Assembly (NCBI RefSeq): GCF_004348975.1 | Contig: NZ_SMFP01000005.1 | Location: forward strand, 62,001-126,000 | DNA: 64,000 nt | Source: Antarcticimicrobium sediminis | GTDB lineage: Bacteria; Pseudomonadota; Alphaproteobacteria; Rhodobacterales; Rhodobacteraceae | Direction of reading: 5' to 3' | In this document: positions 35,391-44,345 of the stretch, in pieces | Position numbering within the stretch: position 1 is the first letter of the stretch | Layout: the number at the start of each line of letters is the position of its first letter | Program-made: the position numbers and the translations under genes | The notes under the pieces: model-generated | Databases searched by the model: none | What the model was told of the DNA's origin: nothing | Seen by the model: only the letters and a program-made list of their open reading frames with translations

Positions 35391-36037
35391 CCGACAAGAC
35401 CGTCAAACTTGATATCATCTCCGACCCGATCTGTCCCTGGTGCTATATCGGCAAGGCCAATCTGGATCGCGCGCTGGCCGAGATCCCCGATCACCCCTTT
35501 GTGATCGAGTTTCATCCGTTCCAGCTCAACCCCGACATGCCCGCAGGCGGCATGGACCGGCGCGCCTATCTGGAAACCAAATTCGGCGGCAAGGACGCCG
35601 CGATCCGCGCCTATGCCCCGGTGGCGGAACGGGCCGAGGCCGCCGGGCTACCGATCCATCTCGACAAGATCCAGCGCACGCCCAACACGCTGGATGCGCA
35701 TCGTCTGATCCACTGGGCCGGGGTCGAGGGGCGCCAGTATGCCGCCGTCTCGGCGCTGTTCACCGCCTATTTCGTCGACGGGCGCGACATCGGCGATCAC
35801 GAAGTCTTAAGCGATCTGGCCGACAGTCTGGGCATGGATGCCTCGGTGGTGATGAAACTGCTCGACTCCGATGCCGACAGCGCAGATATCCGTCGCCGCG
35901 ACGCCCATAGCCGCGAGATGGGGGTCAACTCTGTCCCCACCTTCATTGTGGCGGGAAAACATGCCGTTCCCGGTGCGCAGCCGCCCGAGATGTGGCAAAA
36001 GGTGATTGAGGAGATCAAGGAGCAGCTCGCCACGTGA
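35387..36037 (+). CDS. DsbA-family oxidoreductase (FrnE-like)
   Basis: 216 residues. The thioredoxin-fold active site CPWC occurs at the first beta-alpha unit (DIISDPICPWCYIGK), and the cis-Pro loop is VNSVPTFIV. A helical insertion of about 110 residues lies between, as in FrnE/2-hydroxychromene-carboxylate isomerase-like proteins. No signal peptide, so it works in the cytoplasm. Translational overlap with both neighbours ties it to the acyl-CoA ligase and the channel gene, though no functional link is evident. Confidence 0.88.
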   Translation: MTDKTVKLDIISDPICPWCYIGKANLDRALAEIPDHPFVIEFHPFQLNPDMPAGGMDRRAYLETKFGGKDAAIRAYAPVAERAEAAGLPIHLDKIQRTPNTLDAHRLIHWAGVEGRQYAAVSALFTAYFVDGRDIGDHEVLSDLADSLGMDASVVMKLLDSDADSADIRRRDAHSREMGVNSVPTFIVAGKHAVPGAQPPEMWQKVIEEIKEQLAT

Positions 36038-36474
36038 CACAGATCAAGCCCTTTACCGTCTTGCTCAGCCTGATCTTCGTGGTCGGCTTTGGCACCGTGT
36101 TCTTTCGGCACGTAGAGGGCTGGAACTGGCTGGATTCCTATTTCTTCACCGTGGTCACGATTTCGACCGTCGGCTATGGCGAGCTGGTCCCGGCGACCGA
36201 CCTGGGCAAGATCGGCACCACCGCCCTTATCTTCATCGGGCTTGGTGTCTTTGCCATCGCGATCCAACAGTTCGCGCTCTACAACATGCGCAAGCGCGAG
36301 CAGGAAACCGAATGGTTGATCGCGCGGCTTGGCCATCACGAAGCGGATCTGACCATCGAAGAAGAGGACGACATCCTCACCGCCAACGAGGATGATCCGC
36401 CCCGGGCGGACATGGCCCCGGACCCGGATCTGAAATCGGATCCAAAACCGCACAGAAATCGCCCGCGAAACTGA
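36034..36474 (+). CDS. Two-helix potassium channel
   Basis: 146 residues from a GTG that overlaps the preceding stop. One N-terminal helix, a pore loop with the selectivity filter TISTVGYGELVP, and a second helix (KIGTTALIFIGLGVFAIAI) make the minimal KcsA-like pore, tetrameric in known cases. The C-terminal 60 residues are highly charged (EEEDD, DDPPRAD) and carry no RCK or cyclic-nucleotide domain, so the gating signal is unknown. Confidence 0.88.
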   Translation: MTQIKPFTVLLSLIFVVGFGTVFFRHVEGWNWLDSYFFTVVTISTVGYGELVPATDLGKIGTTALIFIGLGVFAIAIQQFALYNMRKREQETEWLIARLGHHEADLTIEEEDDILTANEDDPPRADMAPDPDLKSDPKPHRNRPRN

Positions 36475-36578
36475 TACCCGCACCGAGATCGAAACCGACC
36501 CCGGTGAAGGGAGGTCTTCCGCTCTGGCCCTTGGCTTTAGGTCATGCTACCGCCGCTCCAAATCCTCACGGAGCCCCC

Positions 36579-37787
36579 ATGCAAAACAGAATGTCCCAGA
36601 CCGAGTTCATCGCGCTGATTGCGATGATGTTTGCCACCATCGCCTTTTCGATGGATTCGATGCTGCCCGCCCTGCCCGAGATCGGCGCGCAGCTCAGCCC
36701 GGACAATATCAACCGCGCGCAGATGATCCTGACCGCCTTTATCCTCGGCATGGGAGCGGGCACCTTTATCACCGGACCGCTTTCCGATGCCTTCGGTCGC
36801 AAGCCGGTGATCCTGGTCGGGGCGATCATCTATATCGCGGCGGCCTTCGTAGCCTGGCGCAGCAGCTCGCTCGAGGTGGTTCTGGCCGCGCGCGTGGTGC
36901 AGGGGTTGGGGGCTGCCGGTCCGCGCGTGGTGGCCATGGCAGTGGTGCGCGATCTCTATTCGGGCCGGGAGATGGCCAAGATGGTGTCGATCGCGATGAT
37001 GATCTTTACCATCTTTCCTGCCATTGCGCCGCTGATGGGAGCCGGCATCATCGCACTGACCGGCTGGCGCGGGATCTTCCTTGCCTTCATCCTGTTTTCG
37101 CTGATCTCCACGCTGTGGATGGGGCTGCGCCTTCCCGAAACGCTGGCGCCGGAAAACCGCCGCGCCTTCCGTCCCCACCTGTTGGCCGCCGCATTGCGCG
37201 AGATGGCCCGCCATCCCACCGTGCGCCTGTCGATCATCGTGCAGACCCTGTGTCTTGCCAGTCTCTTTTCCATGATCCTGTCGGTGCAGCAGATCTATGA
37301 CGTGATCTTTGGTCAGGCCAAGAATTTCCCGATCTATTTCGGCGTCGTGGCGCTGGTCTCGGGCTCGGCCAGCCTGCTTAACGCGGCCATCGTGATGCGT
37401 ATTGGCATGCGCCGGATCGTCACTTGGTCGCTGGGCGCACAGATCTGCCTGTCGGGGCTCATGCTTGTGACCAGCGAAATCGGGCTGCCGCTGGCCGCCT
37501 ATTTCTGGATCTTCGTGGTTTGGCAGGCCTGCGTGTTTTTCATCATGGGCATGACAATGGGCAATCTCAACGCCATCGGGATGGAACCGATGGGGCATAT
37601 CGCAGGCATGGCGGCCTCGATCATGGGGGCGATTTCCACCGTTGGCGCGGCGCTGCTTTCCGCGCCCGTGGGGCTGTTGTTCGACGGCACCATCCTGCCG
37701 CTCGCGGCGGGGATTTTCCTGCTGTCGATCATCGGATTTGCCTTGATGCTGAAAATGGGCCGGATCGAGGCGCGTGAGGCGCTCTGA
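36579..37787 (+). CDS. MFS exporter, Bcr/CflA family
   Basis: 402 residues from the ATG at 36579 (GGAG before it), with about twelve hydrophobic segments. The drug:H+ antiporter-1 (12-helix) marks are TDSMLPALP-like MDSMLPALPEIG in helix 1 and GPLSDAFGRKPVIL between helices 2 and 3, with RVVQGLGAAGPRVVAMAVVRDLY in helix 4. Bcr/CflA proteins expel bicyclomycin, sulfonamides and similar compounds; the real substrate is unknown. Confidence 0.92.
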   Translation: MQNRMSQTEFIALIAMMFATIAFSMDSMLPALPEIGAQLSPDNINRAQMILTAFILGMGAGTFITGPLSDAFGRKPVILVGAIIYIAAAFVAWRSSSLEVVLAARVVQGLGAAGPRVVAMAVVRDLYSGREMAKMVSIAMMIFTIFPAIAPLMGAGIIALTGWRGIFLAFILFSLISTLWMGLRLPETLAPENRRAFRPHLLAAALREMARHPTVRLSIIVQTLCLASLFSMILSVQQIYDVIFGQAKNFPIYFGVVALVSGSASLLNAAIVMRIGMRRIVTWSLGAQICLSGLMLVTSEIGLPLAAYFWIFVVWQACVFFIMGMTMGNLNAIGMEPMGHIAGMAASIMGAISTVGAALLSAPVGLLFDGTILPLAAGIFLLSIIGFALMLKMGRIEAREAL

Positions 37788-37842
37788 ACCTTGTTGCCAA
37801 CGCCCGGTTTCGCCTAACCTGAGATCGGCAAAGAGAGACAGC

Positions 37843-39027
37843 ATGGACAGTTGTTATGATCTCGGCATTTCTGGCTGCGACATCACGACCCGGCAGCAAC
37901 AGGCGCAACTCTGGCTCGATCGCGGCCTGATCTGGACCTATGGCTTCAACCCTCAAGAGGCGATCGTCTGTTTCCGTCGCACGTTGGAGCATGATCCCGA
38001 CTGTGCCATGCGCGCCCGGCGCCATGACCCATCCCGGGCTGCTGCATCTTTATGTTCCCCTGATGGCAATGTCGCCGACCCCGGAAAAGGCGCTCAAGGC
38101 TGCTGACGAGCTGCAACCCCTGGTGCCGGATGCTGGCCACCTCGCACACATGCCCACCCATATCGATGTGCTTTGCGGCCAGTATCATGACGTGGTGCAT
38201 TGGAACCAACAGGCGGTGGCGGCCGATCTGAAATACTATCACCGCGAAGGGGCGCTTAACCTCTATACCGAATATCGCCTGCACAATTACCACTTCATCA
38301 TCTACGGCGCGCTGTTTCTCGGCCAGATCGCACCGGCGCTCAAGGCGAACGCCGCCCTGCGCGCCACCACCCCGGAAGAGATGCTGCGGATCGAAAGCCT
38401 GCCGATGGTCGATTACTTCGAAAGCTTCATGGCGATGGAACCCCATATCCTGATCCGCTTCGGGCGCTGGGACGACTGCAAGGCGCTGGCCCTGCCCGAG
38501 GACCGCGATCTTTACAGAACCCATACCGCAACCGTAAATTACGCCCGCACTCTGGGCCACGCCGCGACCGGTGACGTGGCAAAGGCCGAGGAACAGCTTT
38601 TCTTCGCGACCCGGGACCGGGTGCCGGAAAGCCGCTTGATGTACAATAACAAGGTCAGGGATCTGCTTGAAATCGCTGCGGAAATTCTGCGCGAAAAAAT
38701 CAACGACAAGCTGCCCTATGATGAACCTTGGGGATGGATGCAACCCGCGCGCCATGCGCTTGGGGCCTTGTCGCTGGAACGGGGCCATGTGGTCAAAGCC
38801 GAAGCGGTCTATCGCGAAGATCTGGGCTTCGGCGGGGTCCTGTCGCGCGCCGCGGATCACCCGGATAATGTATGTAGATTGAATGGATTACATGATTGTC
38901 TTGACGCACGCGGTGAAGAGATCGAGTTGCGCCATATCGGCACCGTCTGGCCTAGACCCAAGCCCGCGCGGACGGCATCACCGCCTCTTGCGGCTGCACC
39001 CAATCCGCCATGAAGGCCATCGCTTAA
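37843..39027 (+). pseudogene. TPR-repeat protein gene, decayed
   Basis: The 5' part (from ATG 37843) encodes MDSCYDLGISG... to HDPDCAM, a tetratricopeptide protein start. At about 38010 the homologous reading moves to another frame (APGAMTHPGLLHLY...) after loss of what is normally about 110 residues. The second frame continues through LPYDEPWGWMQPARHALGAL, where a further segment is shortened. After about 38950 the family C-terminus (QARADGITASCGCTQ..., stop 39025-39027) resumes in a third frame. Two frame changes plus deletions mean no full product can form. The family has no firm function. Confidence 0.8.
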
Positions 39028-39082
39028 CCCACTGGCCGGACTGCCTTATAAAGCGGAAACGCCCCGCCCTTCTTCTTGTCTG

Positions 39083-39132
39083 AAAATACTCCGGGGGAGC
39101 CGCCCATCAGGGCGTCGGGGGCAGAGCCCCCA
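39083..39132 (-). terminator. Double hairpin with GAGTATTTTC motif, 3' of mfd
   Basis: Reading the minus strand after the mfd stop: GGGGGC-TCT-GCCCCC, then CGCCC-TGAT-GGGCG, then GGAGTATTTTCAGA. The stems are perfect and the T run sits in the final motif. A related hairpin plus GAGTATTTG element occurs at 55114-55140, so this looks like a recurrent terminator-like intergenic element of this genome. Confidence 0.55.
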
Positions 39133-39162
39133 ACTAATCACCCCCTAGATCAGAAGCACATC

Positions 39163-42100
39163 TCAAGCCTTTGCAGCTTTGGCCTTTTTCTTCGCTGTAA
39201 CCACCTTTTCGGCCAGATCGCGGGCAATGGCAAAGGCGCCTTTGATCTTGTCGCTTTCACGACGCCAGTCGCGCCGCACGATGATCTTGTTGTCCTTGAA
39301 CTTGGCGAGCCCGTTCTGCGCATGCACAAATTCCACCAGACCCTCGGGCGAGATGAATTTGTCGTTGTGGAACTGGATCGTCGCCCCCTTTGGCCCCCCG
39401 TCAAGCTTGGCGATGCCAGCGCGTTTGCACATCGCCTTGATCCGTACGACCAGCAGCAGGGTGTTGACCTCTTTCGGCAGCTTGCCGAAGCGGTCGATCA
39501 ACTCGGCGGCGAAACCTTCCAATTCCACCTTGGTGGTGAGCGAGGACAGGCGGCGATACAGGCCCAGACGCACGTCGAGATCGGGCACAAAGGCCTCGGG
39601 GATCAACACCGGCACGCCAAGATTGATCTGCGGTGCCCATTGATCGTCGGCCTCGCTCAGCCCCTCCATTTCGCCCGCCCGGATCTTGGCGATCGCCTCT
39701 TCGAGCATGGATTGGTACAGCTCATAGCCGACATCGCGCATCTGACCTGATTGTTCTTCGCCCAGAAGGTTGCCGGCGCCGCGAATATCAAGATCCTGAC
39801 TGGCCAGCGTGAACCCGGCGCCCAATGTATCCAGACTGCCCAGCACCCGCAGGCGTTTTTCGGCCGTGGTCGTCAGTTTCGCCCGCGGTTTGGTGGTGAG
39901 ATAGGCATAGGCGCGGGTCTTTGATCGGCCAACGCGGCCTCGGATCTGATACAGTTGTGACAGACCGAACATGTCGGCGCGGTGCACGATCATGGTGTTG
40001 GCCGTCGGGATGTCGAGGCCACTCTCCACGATGGTAGTGGCCAGAAGCACGTCGTACTTGCCATCGTAAAAGGCGTTCATCCGGTCGTCGAGCTCCCCCG
40101 CCGCCATCTGCCCGTGCGCGGTGATAAAGGACACCTCGGGCAGTTGTTCGCGCAGGAACTCTTCGATTTCCGGCAGATCCGAGAGGCGCGGAACCACATA
40201 GAAACTTTGTCCGCCGCGATAGTGTTCGCGCAGCAGTGCCTCGCGGATTGTCACCGCGTCAAATTCGCTGACATAGGTGCGGATCGCCAGCCGGTCCACC
40301 GGCGGCGTGCCGATGATCGACAGGTCACGCACCCCCGACAGCGACAGTTGCAGCGTGCGCGGAATCGGCGTGGCGGTCAGCGTCAGAACGTGGATGTCAG
40401 AGCGCAGCTGTTTCAGCCGTTCCTTGTGGGACACGCCAAAATGCTGCTCCTCATCGATCACCAGCAGCCCGAGATCCTTGAACCGGAGCCCCTTTGCCAA
40501 CAACGCATGGGTGCCAATGACGATATCAACGGTGCCTTTGGCCAGCCCCTCGCGGGTTTTCTGCGCATCGCCGCTGGAAACGAAGCGGCTGAGTTGACGC
40601 ACCACAAGAGGAAAGCCGCGGAACCTTTCGGCAAAGCTGGCATAATGCTGTCGCGCCAACAGAGTGGTCGGGGCGATCACCGCGACCTGAACACCGGTCA
40701 TCGCGGCGGCAAAGGCGGCGCGCATGGCGACCTCGGTCTTGCCGAACCCGACATCGCCACAGATCAGCCGATCCATCGGCTGGCCGCTTGCCAGATCGCC
40801 CATCACATCGCCGATGGCGCGCAGTTGATCGTCGGTTTCCTGATAGGGAAAACGGGCGCAAAACGCCTCCCAGGCGTGATGTTCCGGTTCCAGCACCGGC
40901 GCGCGACGCAGGGCGCGTTCGGCGGCGACCCGGATCAGGCGATCGGCCATCTCGCGGATGCGTTCCTTGAGCTTGGCCTTCTTGGCTTGCCAGGCACCAC
41001 CGCCCAGCTTGTCCAGCAGCCCCTCGTCATGGCCGTATCTGGACAGCAGTTCGATATTCTCAACCGGGAGGTAAAGCCTTGCGTCTTCTGCATATTCCAG
41101 CAAAAGGCACTCATGCGCGGCACCGGCGGCGGTGATCACCTCCATACCTTGATAGCGCCCGATGCCATGATCCACATGGACCACCAGATTGCCGGGGCTC
41201 AGCGATTGCACCTCGGTCAGAAAATTCTCGGCCTTGCGGCGTTTCTTGGGCGCGCGGATCAGCCGGTCGCCCAGCACGTCCTGTTCTGCAATGACACTCA
41301 GATCGGGGGCTTCGAACCCGGATTCCAGCGCCCAGACCGCCAGATGCAATCCACGCTTGCCGATCCGGGTGCCATTCAGCACGGTGATGGTCTCGGCCAG
41401 ACCTTCGTCTTCGATCAACCCCTCAAGACGTTCACGCGCACCCTCGGAATAAGACGCGACAAGCACCGGACCCTTTTCTAGCTTTGCGCGAATATGATCC
41501 GCCAAGGCACTGAAAAGGCTGATATTTTCCTGTTGCCGTTCCGGGGCGAAATTACGCCCGATCCGCCCCCCCGCATCAATCACCCCGGGGCCGGTGGCCT
41601 GCGGCAAGGGATTGAACTGCAACACGCGACGGCCAGTGACGGCCCCTTGCCATGCCGCATCGTCAAGAAACAAAAGCCGCGGCGGGATCGGTTTATAGAC
41701 CGTATCGAGGCGCGATTTCGACAGCATCGCCAGACGCCGCGTCTCGTACTGATCCGCGATGCTGTCCCAGCGCGCCAGCCGCGAAGGCGTCACCTGATCG
41801 TCCTGGGTGATGGTTGCGCCCGGCAGATAGTCGAACAGGGTTTCAAGCCGCTCGTGAAAGAACGGGAGCCAATGTTCGATGCCTTGGTGTTTGCGCCCGG
41901 CGCTCACCGCCTCGTACAGCGGATCGTCGGTGCCTGCCGCACCGAATTCGATGCGATAATTCTGGCGGAACCGGGTTACGGCGGCCTCGTCCAGGATCAC
42001 CTCGGAAACCGGGGCGAGTTCGACCAGATCCAGCTTTTCGGTGGTGCGCTGGGTTGCCGGATCAAAGCGGCGCGCGCCGTCCAGCACATCGCCGAACAGA

Positions 42101-42627
42101 TCAAGACGCACCGGCCCCCCCTCGCCGGGCGGAAAGATGTCGATGATGCCGCCGCGCACGGCATAATCGCCCGGCTCCATCACCGTGGGGCTTTGTGAAA
42201 ACCCCATGCGCACAAGGAAATTCCGCAGCGCACCTTCATCGATCCGATAGCCGACGCGGGCGGTAAAGGCGGCCTCGCGCAGCACGTCGCGCGCAGGTAG
42301 CCGCTGGCTCGCGGCGTTGAGCGTGGTAAGCAGCACAAAGCGGCTGGGCATCTGGTGCACCAGCGCCGCCAGCGTCGCCATGCGCGCGGCCGACAGGCTG
42401 GCATTGGGCGAGACCCGGTCATAGGGCAGGCAATCCCACCCCGGAAACGTGATCACCGGCATGTCCGGCGCGAAAAAGGCCAGCGCGGCGCGCATCGCCT
42501 CCATCCGCTTGTCATCGCGCGCGATATGCAGCACCGGCGCGCCGGTTTTGTTGATTTCGTTCAGGATCAGCTGCGCGTCGAACCCTTCGGGCGCGCCGCC
42601 CACGGTGATGTGGCTGGCTTCGGTCAT
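39163..42627 (-). CDS. mfd: Transcription-repair coupling factor Mfd
   Basis: 1154 residues from the ATG giving MTEASHITVGG; a GTG nine codons earlier is possible. Mfd removes RNA polymerase stalled at lesions and recruits UvrA. Domain order is visible: UvrB-like N-terminus (GWDCLPYDRVSPN), polymerase-interaction domain (FLTEVQSLSPGNLVVHVDHGIG), then the helicase core with GDVGFGKTEVAMRAAF (Walker A), VIDEEQHFGV (DEEQ box), TATPIPRTL, and LLATTIVESGLDIP with the QIRGRVGRS motif VI. The Ala/Lys-rich end (AKKKAKAAKA) is variable in the family. Confidence 0.97.
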   Translation of the reverse strand: MTEASHITVGGAPEGFDAQLILNEINKTGAPVLHIARDDKRMEAMRAALAFFAPDMPVITFPGWDCLPYDRVSPNASLSAARMATLAALVHQMPSRFVLLTTLNAASQRLPARDVLREAAFTARVGYRIDEGALRNFLVRMGFSQSPTVMEPGDYAVRGGIIDIFPPGEGGPVRLDLFGDVLDGARRFDPATQRTTEKLDLVELAPVSEVILDEAAVTRFRQNYRIEFGAAGTDDPLYEAVSAGRKHQGIEHWLPFFHERLETLFDYLPGATITQDDQVTPSRLARWDSIADQYETRRLAMLSKSRLDTVYKPIPPRLLFLDDAAWQGAVTGRRVLQFNPLPQATGPGVIDAGGRIGRNFAPERQQENISLFSALADHIRAKLEKGPVLVASYSEGARERLEGLIEDEGLAETITVLNGTRIGKRGLHLAVWALESGFEAPDLSVIAEQDVLGDRLIRAPKKRRKAENFLTEVQSLSPGNLVVHVDHGIGRYQGMEVITAAGAAHECLLLEYAEDARLYLPVENIELLSRYGHDEGLLDKLGGGAWQAKKAKLKERIREMADRLIRVAAERALRRAPVLEPEHHAWEAFCARFPYQETDDQLRAIGDVMGDLASGQPMDRLICGDVGFGKTEVAMRAAFAAAMTGVQVAVIAPTTLLARQHYASFAERFRGFPLVVRQLSRFVSSGDAQKTREGLAKGTVDIVIGTHALLAKGLRFKDLGLLVIDEEQHFGVSHKERLKQLRSDIHVLTLTATPIPRTLQLSLSGVRDLSIIGTPPVDRLAIRTYVSEFDAVTIREALLREHYRGGQSFYVVPRLSDLPEIEEFLREQLPEVSFITAHGQMAAGELDDRMNAFYDGKYDVLLATTIVESGLDIPTANTMIVHRADMFGLSQLYQIRGRVGRSKTRAYAYLTTKPRAKLTTTAEKRLRVLGSLDTLGAGFTLASQDLDIRGAGNLLGEEQSGQMRDVGYELYQSMLEEAIAKIRAGEMEGLSEADDQWAPQINLGVPVLIPEAFVPDLDVRLGLYRRLSSLTTKVELEGFAAELIDRFGKLPKEVNTLLLVVRIKAMCKRAGIAKLDGGPKGATIQFHNDKFISPEGLVEFVHAQNGLAKFKDNKIIVRRDWRRESDKIKGAFAIARDLAEKVVTAKKKAKAAKA

Positions 42628-42658
42628 CCGCTCTCGCTTCTTCGTCGTTGGCACACGA

Positions 42659-43180
42659 TCAGAACGCGCCCAGCGACAGGTTTTGATACATGCCCCAAAG
42701 CGCCGTCACAAAGATCGACGCCATGCCGATCATCTGGGTGTAGACCCGACAGCGCGCCAGCCGCTTGTACAGCAGCGGGCCATGGGCCTGGTCCCGTTCG
42801 ATCCGCCGGGCAGTTGCAGTGTTCAGCGCGGCCACCCCGCTCATTGGCAGCCCCAGCAGGAACACCGCCTGGGCGAATTCGACGCCATAGAAAAAGCCAA
42901 GTATCCCAAGGCTGCTTAACAGAAATGTCCCGATCCCCATCAGCCAGGGCCCGGAGACCCGTGCCACATAGAGCACTCGGTTCACGTTGACGCGGGTGAT
43001 ATCCTCAAGATCCCGTTCGGCCTGACCGCCAACGCGGCGGGCACGCAGCACCAGATCATAGGGCACGCCCAGCACCCAATGGCTGGCCGAAGACCAAGCC
43101 ACCGCGAGCGCAATCCAGAACCAGAGGTTCGAAAAAGAGCGCATGTCGATCAGTTCGAAAACCGTGCTGTACCAGTCCAA
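42659..43180 (-). CDS. Conserved membrane protein of unknown function
   Basis: 173 residues from a TTG giving (M)DWYSTVFELIDM, preceded by AAGGG at 8 bases; starting at the internal ATG (MRSFSNLWFW) would give 161. Four hydrophobic segments are visible (WFWIALAVAWSS, GPWLMGIGTFLL, FAQAVFLLGLPM, MIGMASIFVTALWG). Basic/acidic loops include RARRVGGQAERDLEDITRVN. Related Rhodobacterales proteins sometimes carry the label 'component of SufBCD complex', but nothing in the sequence shows such a role. It sits between mfd (31-base gap) and the divergent hemB. Confidence 0.7.
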   Translation of the reverse strand: MDWYSTVFELIDMRSFSNLWFWIALAVAWSSASHWVLGVPYDLVLRARRVGGQAERDLEDITRVNVNRVLYVARVSGPWLMGIGTFLLSSLGILGFFYGVEFAQAVFLLGLPMSGVAALNTATARRIERDQAHGPLLYKRLARCRVYTQMIGMASIFVTALWGMYQNLSLGAF

Positions 43181-43307
43181 ACGCCCTGCCCTTTTCTGAC
43201 CGTCTTGCCCCCGGGCTGACCTGCCCGGAGGGGCGCGGCCATGGATACCCTTGTAGGGGACGGTTTTCCATGCCACCCAATACCCAATTGTTCAAGGAGT
43301 CCGCACC

Positions 43308-44306
43308 ATGAAACCCACGATCGCCCCATTTCCCGCCGCCCGCCCACGTCGCATGCGCCAATCCCCCGCGATCCGCGGGCTGGTGCGCGAAAACGTGTTG
43401 AGCACATCCGATCTGATCTGGCCGGTCTTTGTGCGCGAGGGGACCGGGGTAGAGGAACCTGTGCCGTCGATGCCGGGCGTGATGCGGCGCAGCGTCGATC
43501 TGATCGCCAAAGCGGCGAAAGAGGCTTATGATCTTGGCATCCCGGCGATCTGCCTGTTTCCCTACACCGAGCCCAATCTCAAGACCGAGGATTGCGCCGA
43601 AGCCTGGAACCCCGACAACCTGAGCAACCGGGCGATCCGCGCGATCAAGGACGCGGTTCCAGAGATGGCGGTGATGACCGATGTCGCGCTTGATCCCTAT
43701 AACATCAACGGCCATGACGGCTTTGTCGTGGAGGGCGAGATCGTCAACGACCGCACCGTCGAGGCGCTGGTCAAGATGACATTGGCACAGGCCGAGGCCG
43801 GGGCCGACATCATCGGCCCCTCGGACATGATGGACGGGCGCATCGGCGCCATGCGCGCGGCGCTGGAATCAGCGGGTCATCAGCGGGTCATGATCCTGTC
43901 CTACGCGGCAAAATACGCCAGCGCGTTCTATGGGCCGTTCCGCGATGCCGTGGGGGCATCCGGAGCGCTGACCGGCGACAAGAACACCTATCAGATGGAC
44001 CCGGCCAATTCCAACGAGGCCCTGCGCATGATCGAACGCGATCTGAATGAGGGCGCGGATATGGTGATGATCAAACCCGGTATGCCCTATCTGGACATTT
44101 GCCGGCGCACCAAGGACACGTTCGGGGTTCCGACCTATGCCTATCAGGTGTCGGGCGAATATGCGATGATCCAGGCCGCCGTGCAAAACGGCTGGCTTGA
44201 CGGTGAAAAGGTCATGATGGAAAGTCTGATGGCGTTCAAACGCGCCGGCTGCGACGGGGTTCTGACCTATTTCGCCCCGACGGTGGCGCGCCTTCTGAAC
44301 GGCTGA
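43308..44306 (+). CDS. hemB: Delta-aminolevulinic acid dehydratase (porphobilinogen synthase)
   Basis: 332 residues; CAAGGAGT precedes the ATG. Schiff-base Lys residues lie in LSYAAKYASAFYGPFRDA and VMIKPGMPYLDI; VPSMPGVMR is the conserved N-terminal segment. It joins two aminolevulinates into porphobilinogen for heme, siroheme and, in phototrophs, bacteriochlorophyll. The region that binds catalytic zinc in many enzymes (three Cys) reads TDVALDPYNINGHDGFV here, with Asp and Asn in place of Cys. So it belongs to the zinc-free class known from Rhodobacter. Confidence 0.96.
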   Translation: MKPTIAPFPAARPRRMRQSPAIRGLVRENVLSTSDLIWPVFVREGTGVEEPVPSMPGVMRRSVDLIAKAAKEAYDLGIPAICLFPYTEPNLKTEDCAEAWNPDNLSNRAIRAIKDAVPEMAVMTDVALDPYNINGHDGFVVEGEIVNDRTVEALVKMTLAQAEAGADIIGPSDMMDGRIGAMRAALESAGHQRVMILSYAAKYASAFYGPFRDAVGASGALTGDKNTYQMDPANSNEALRMIERDLNEGADMVMIKPGMPYLDICRRTKDTFGVPTYAYQVSGEYAMIQAAVQNGWLDGEKVMMESLMAFKRAGCDGVLTYFAPTVARLLNG

Positions 44307-44345
44307 CCGGTCGGGCAGAGCCCCTGTGCTGGTGAGGAGACATAA

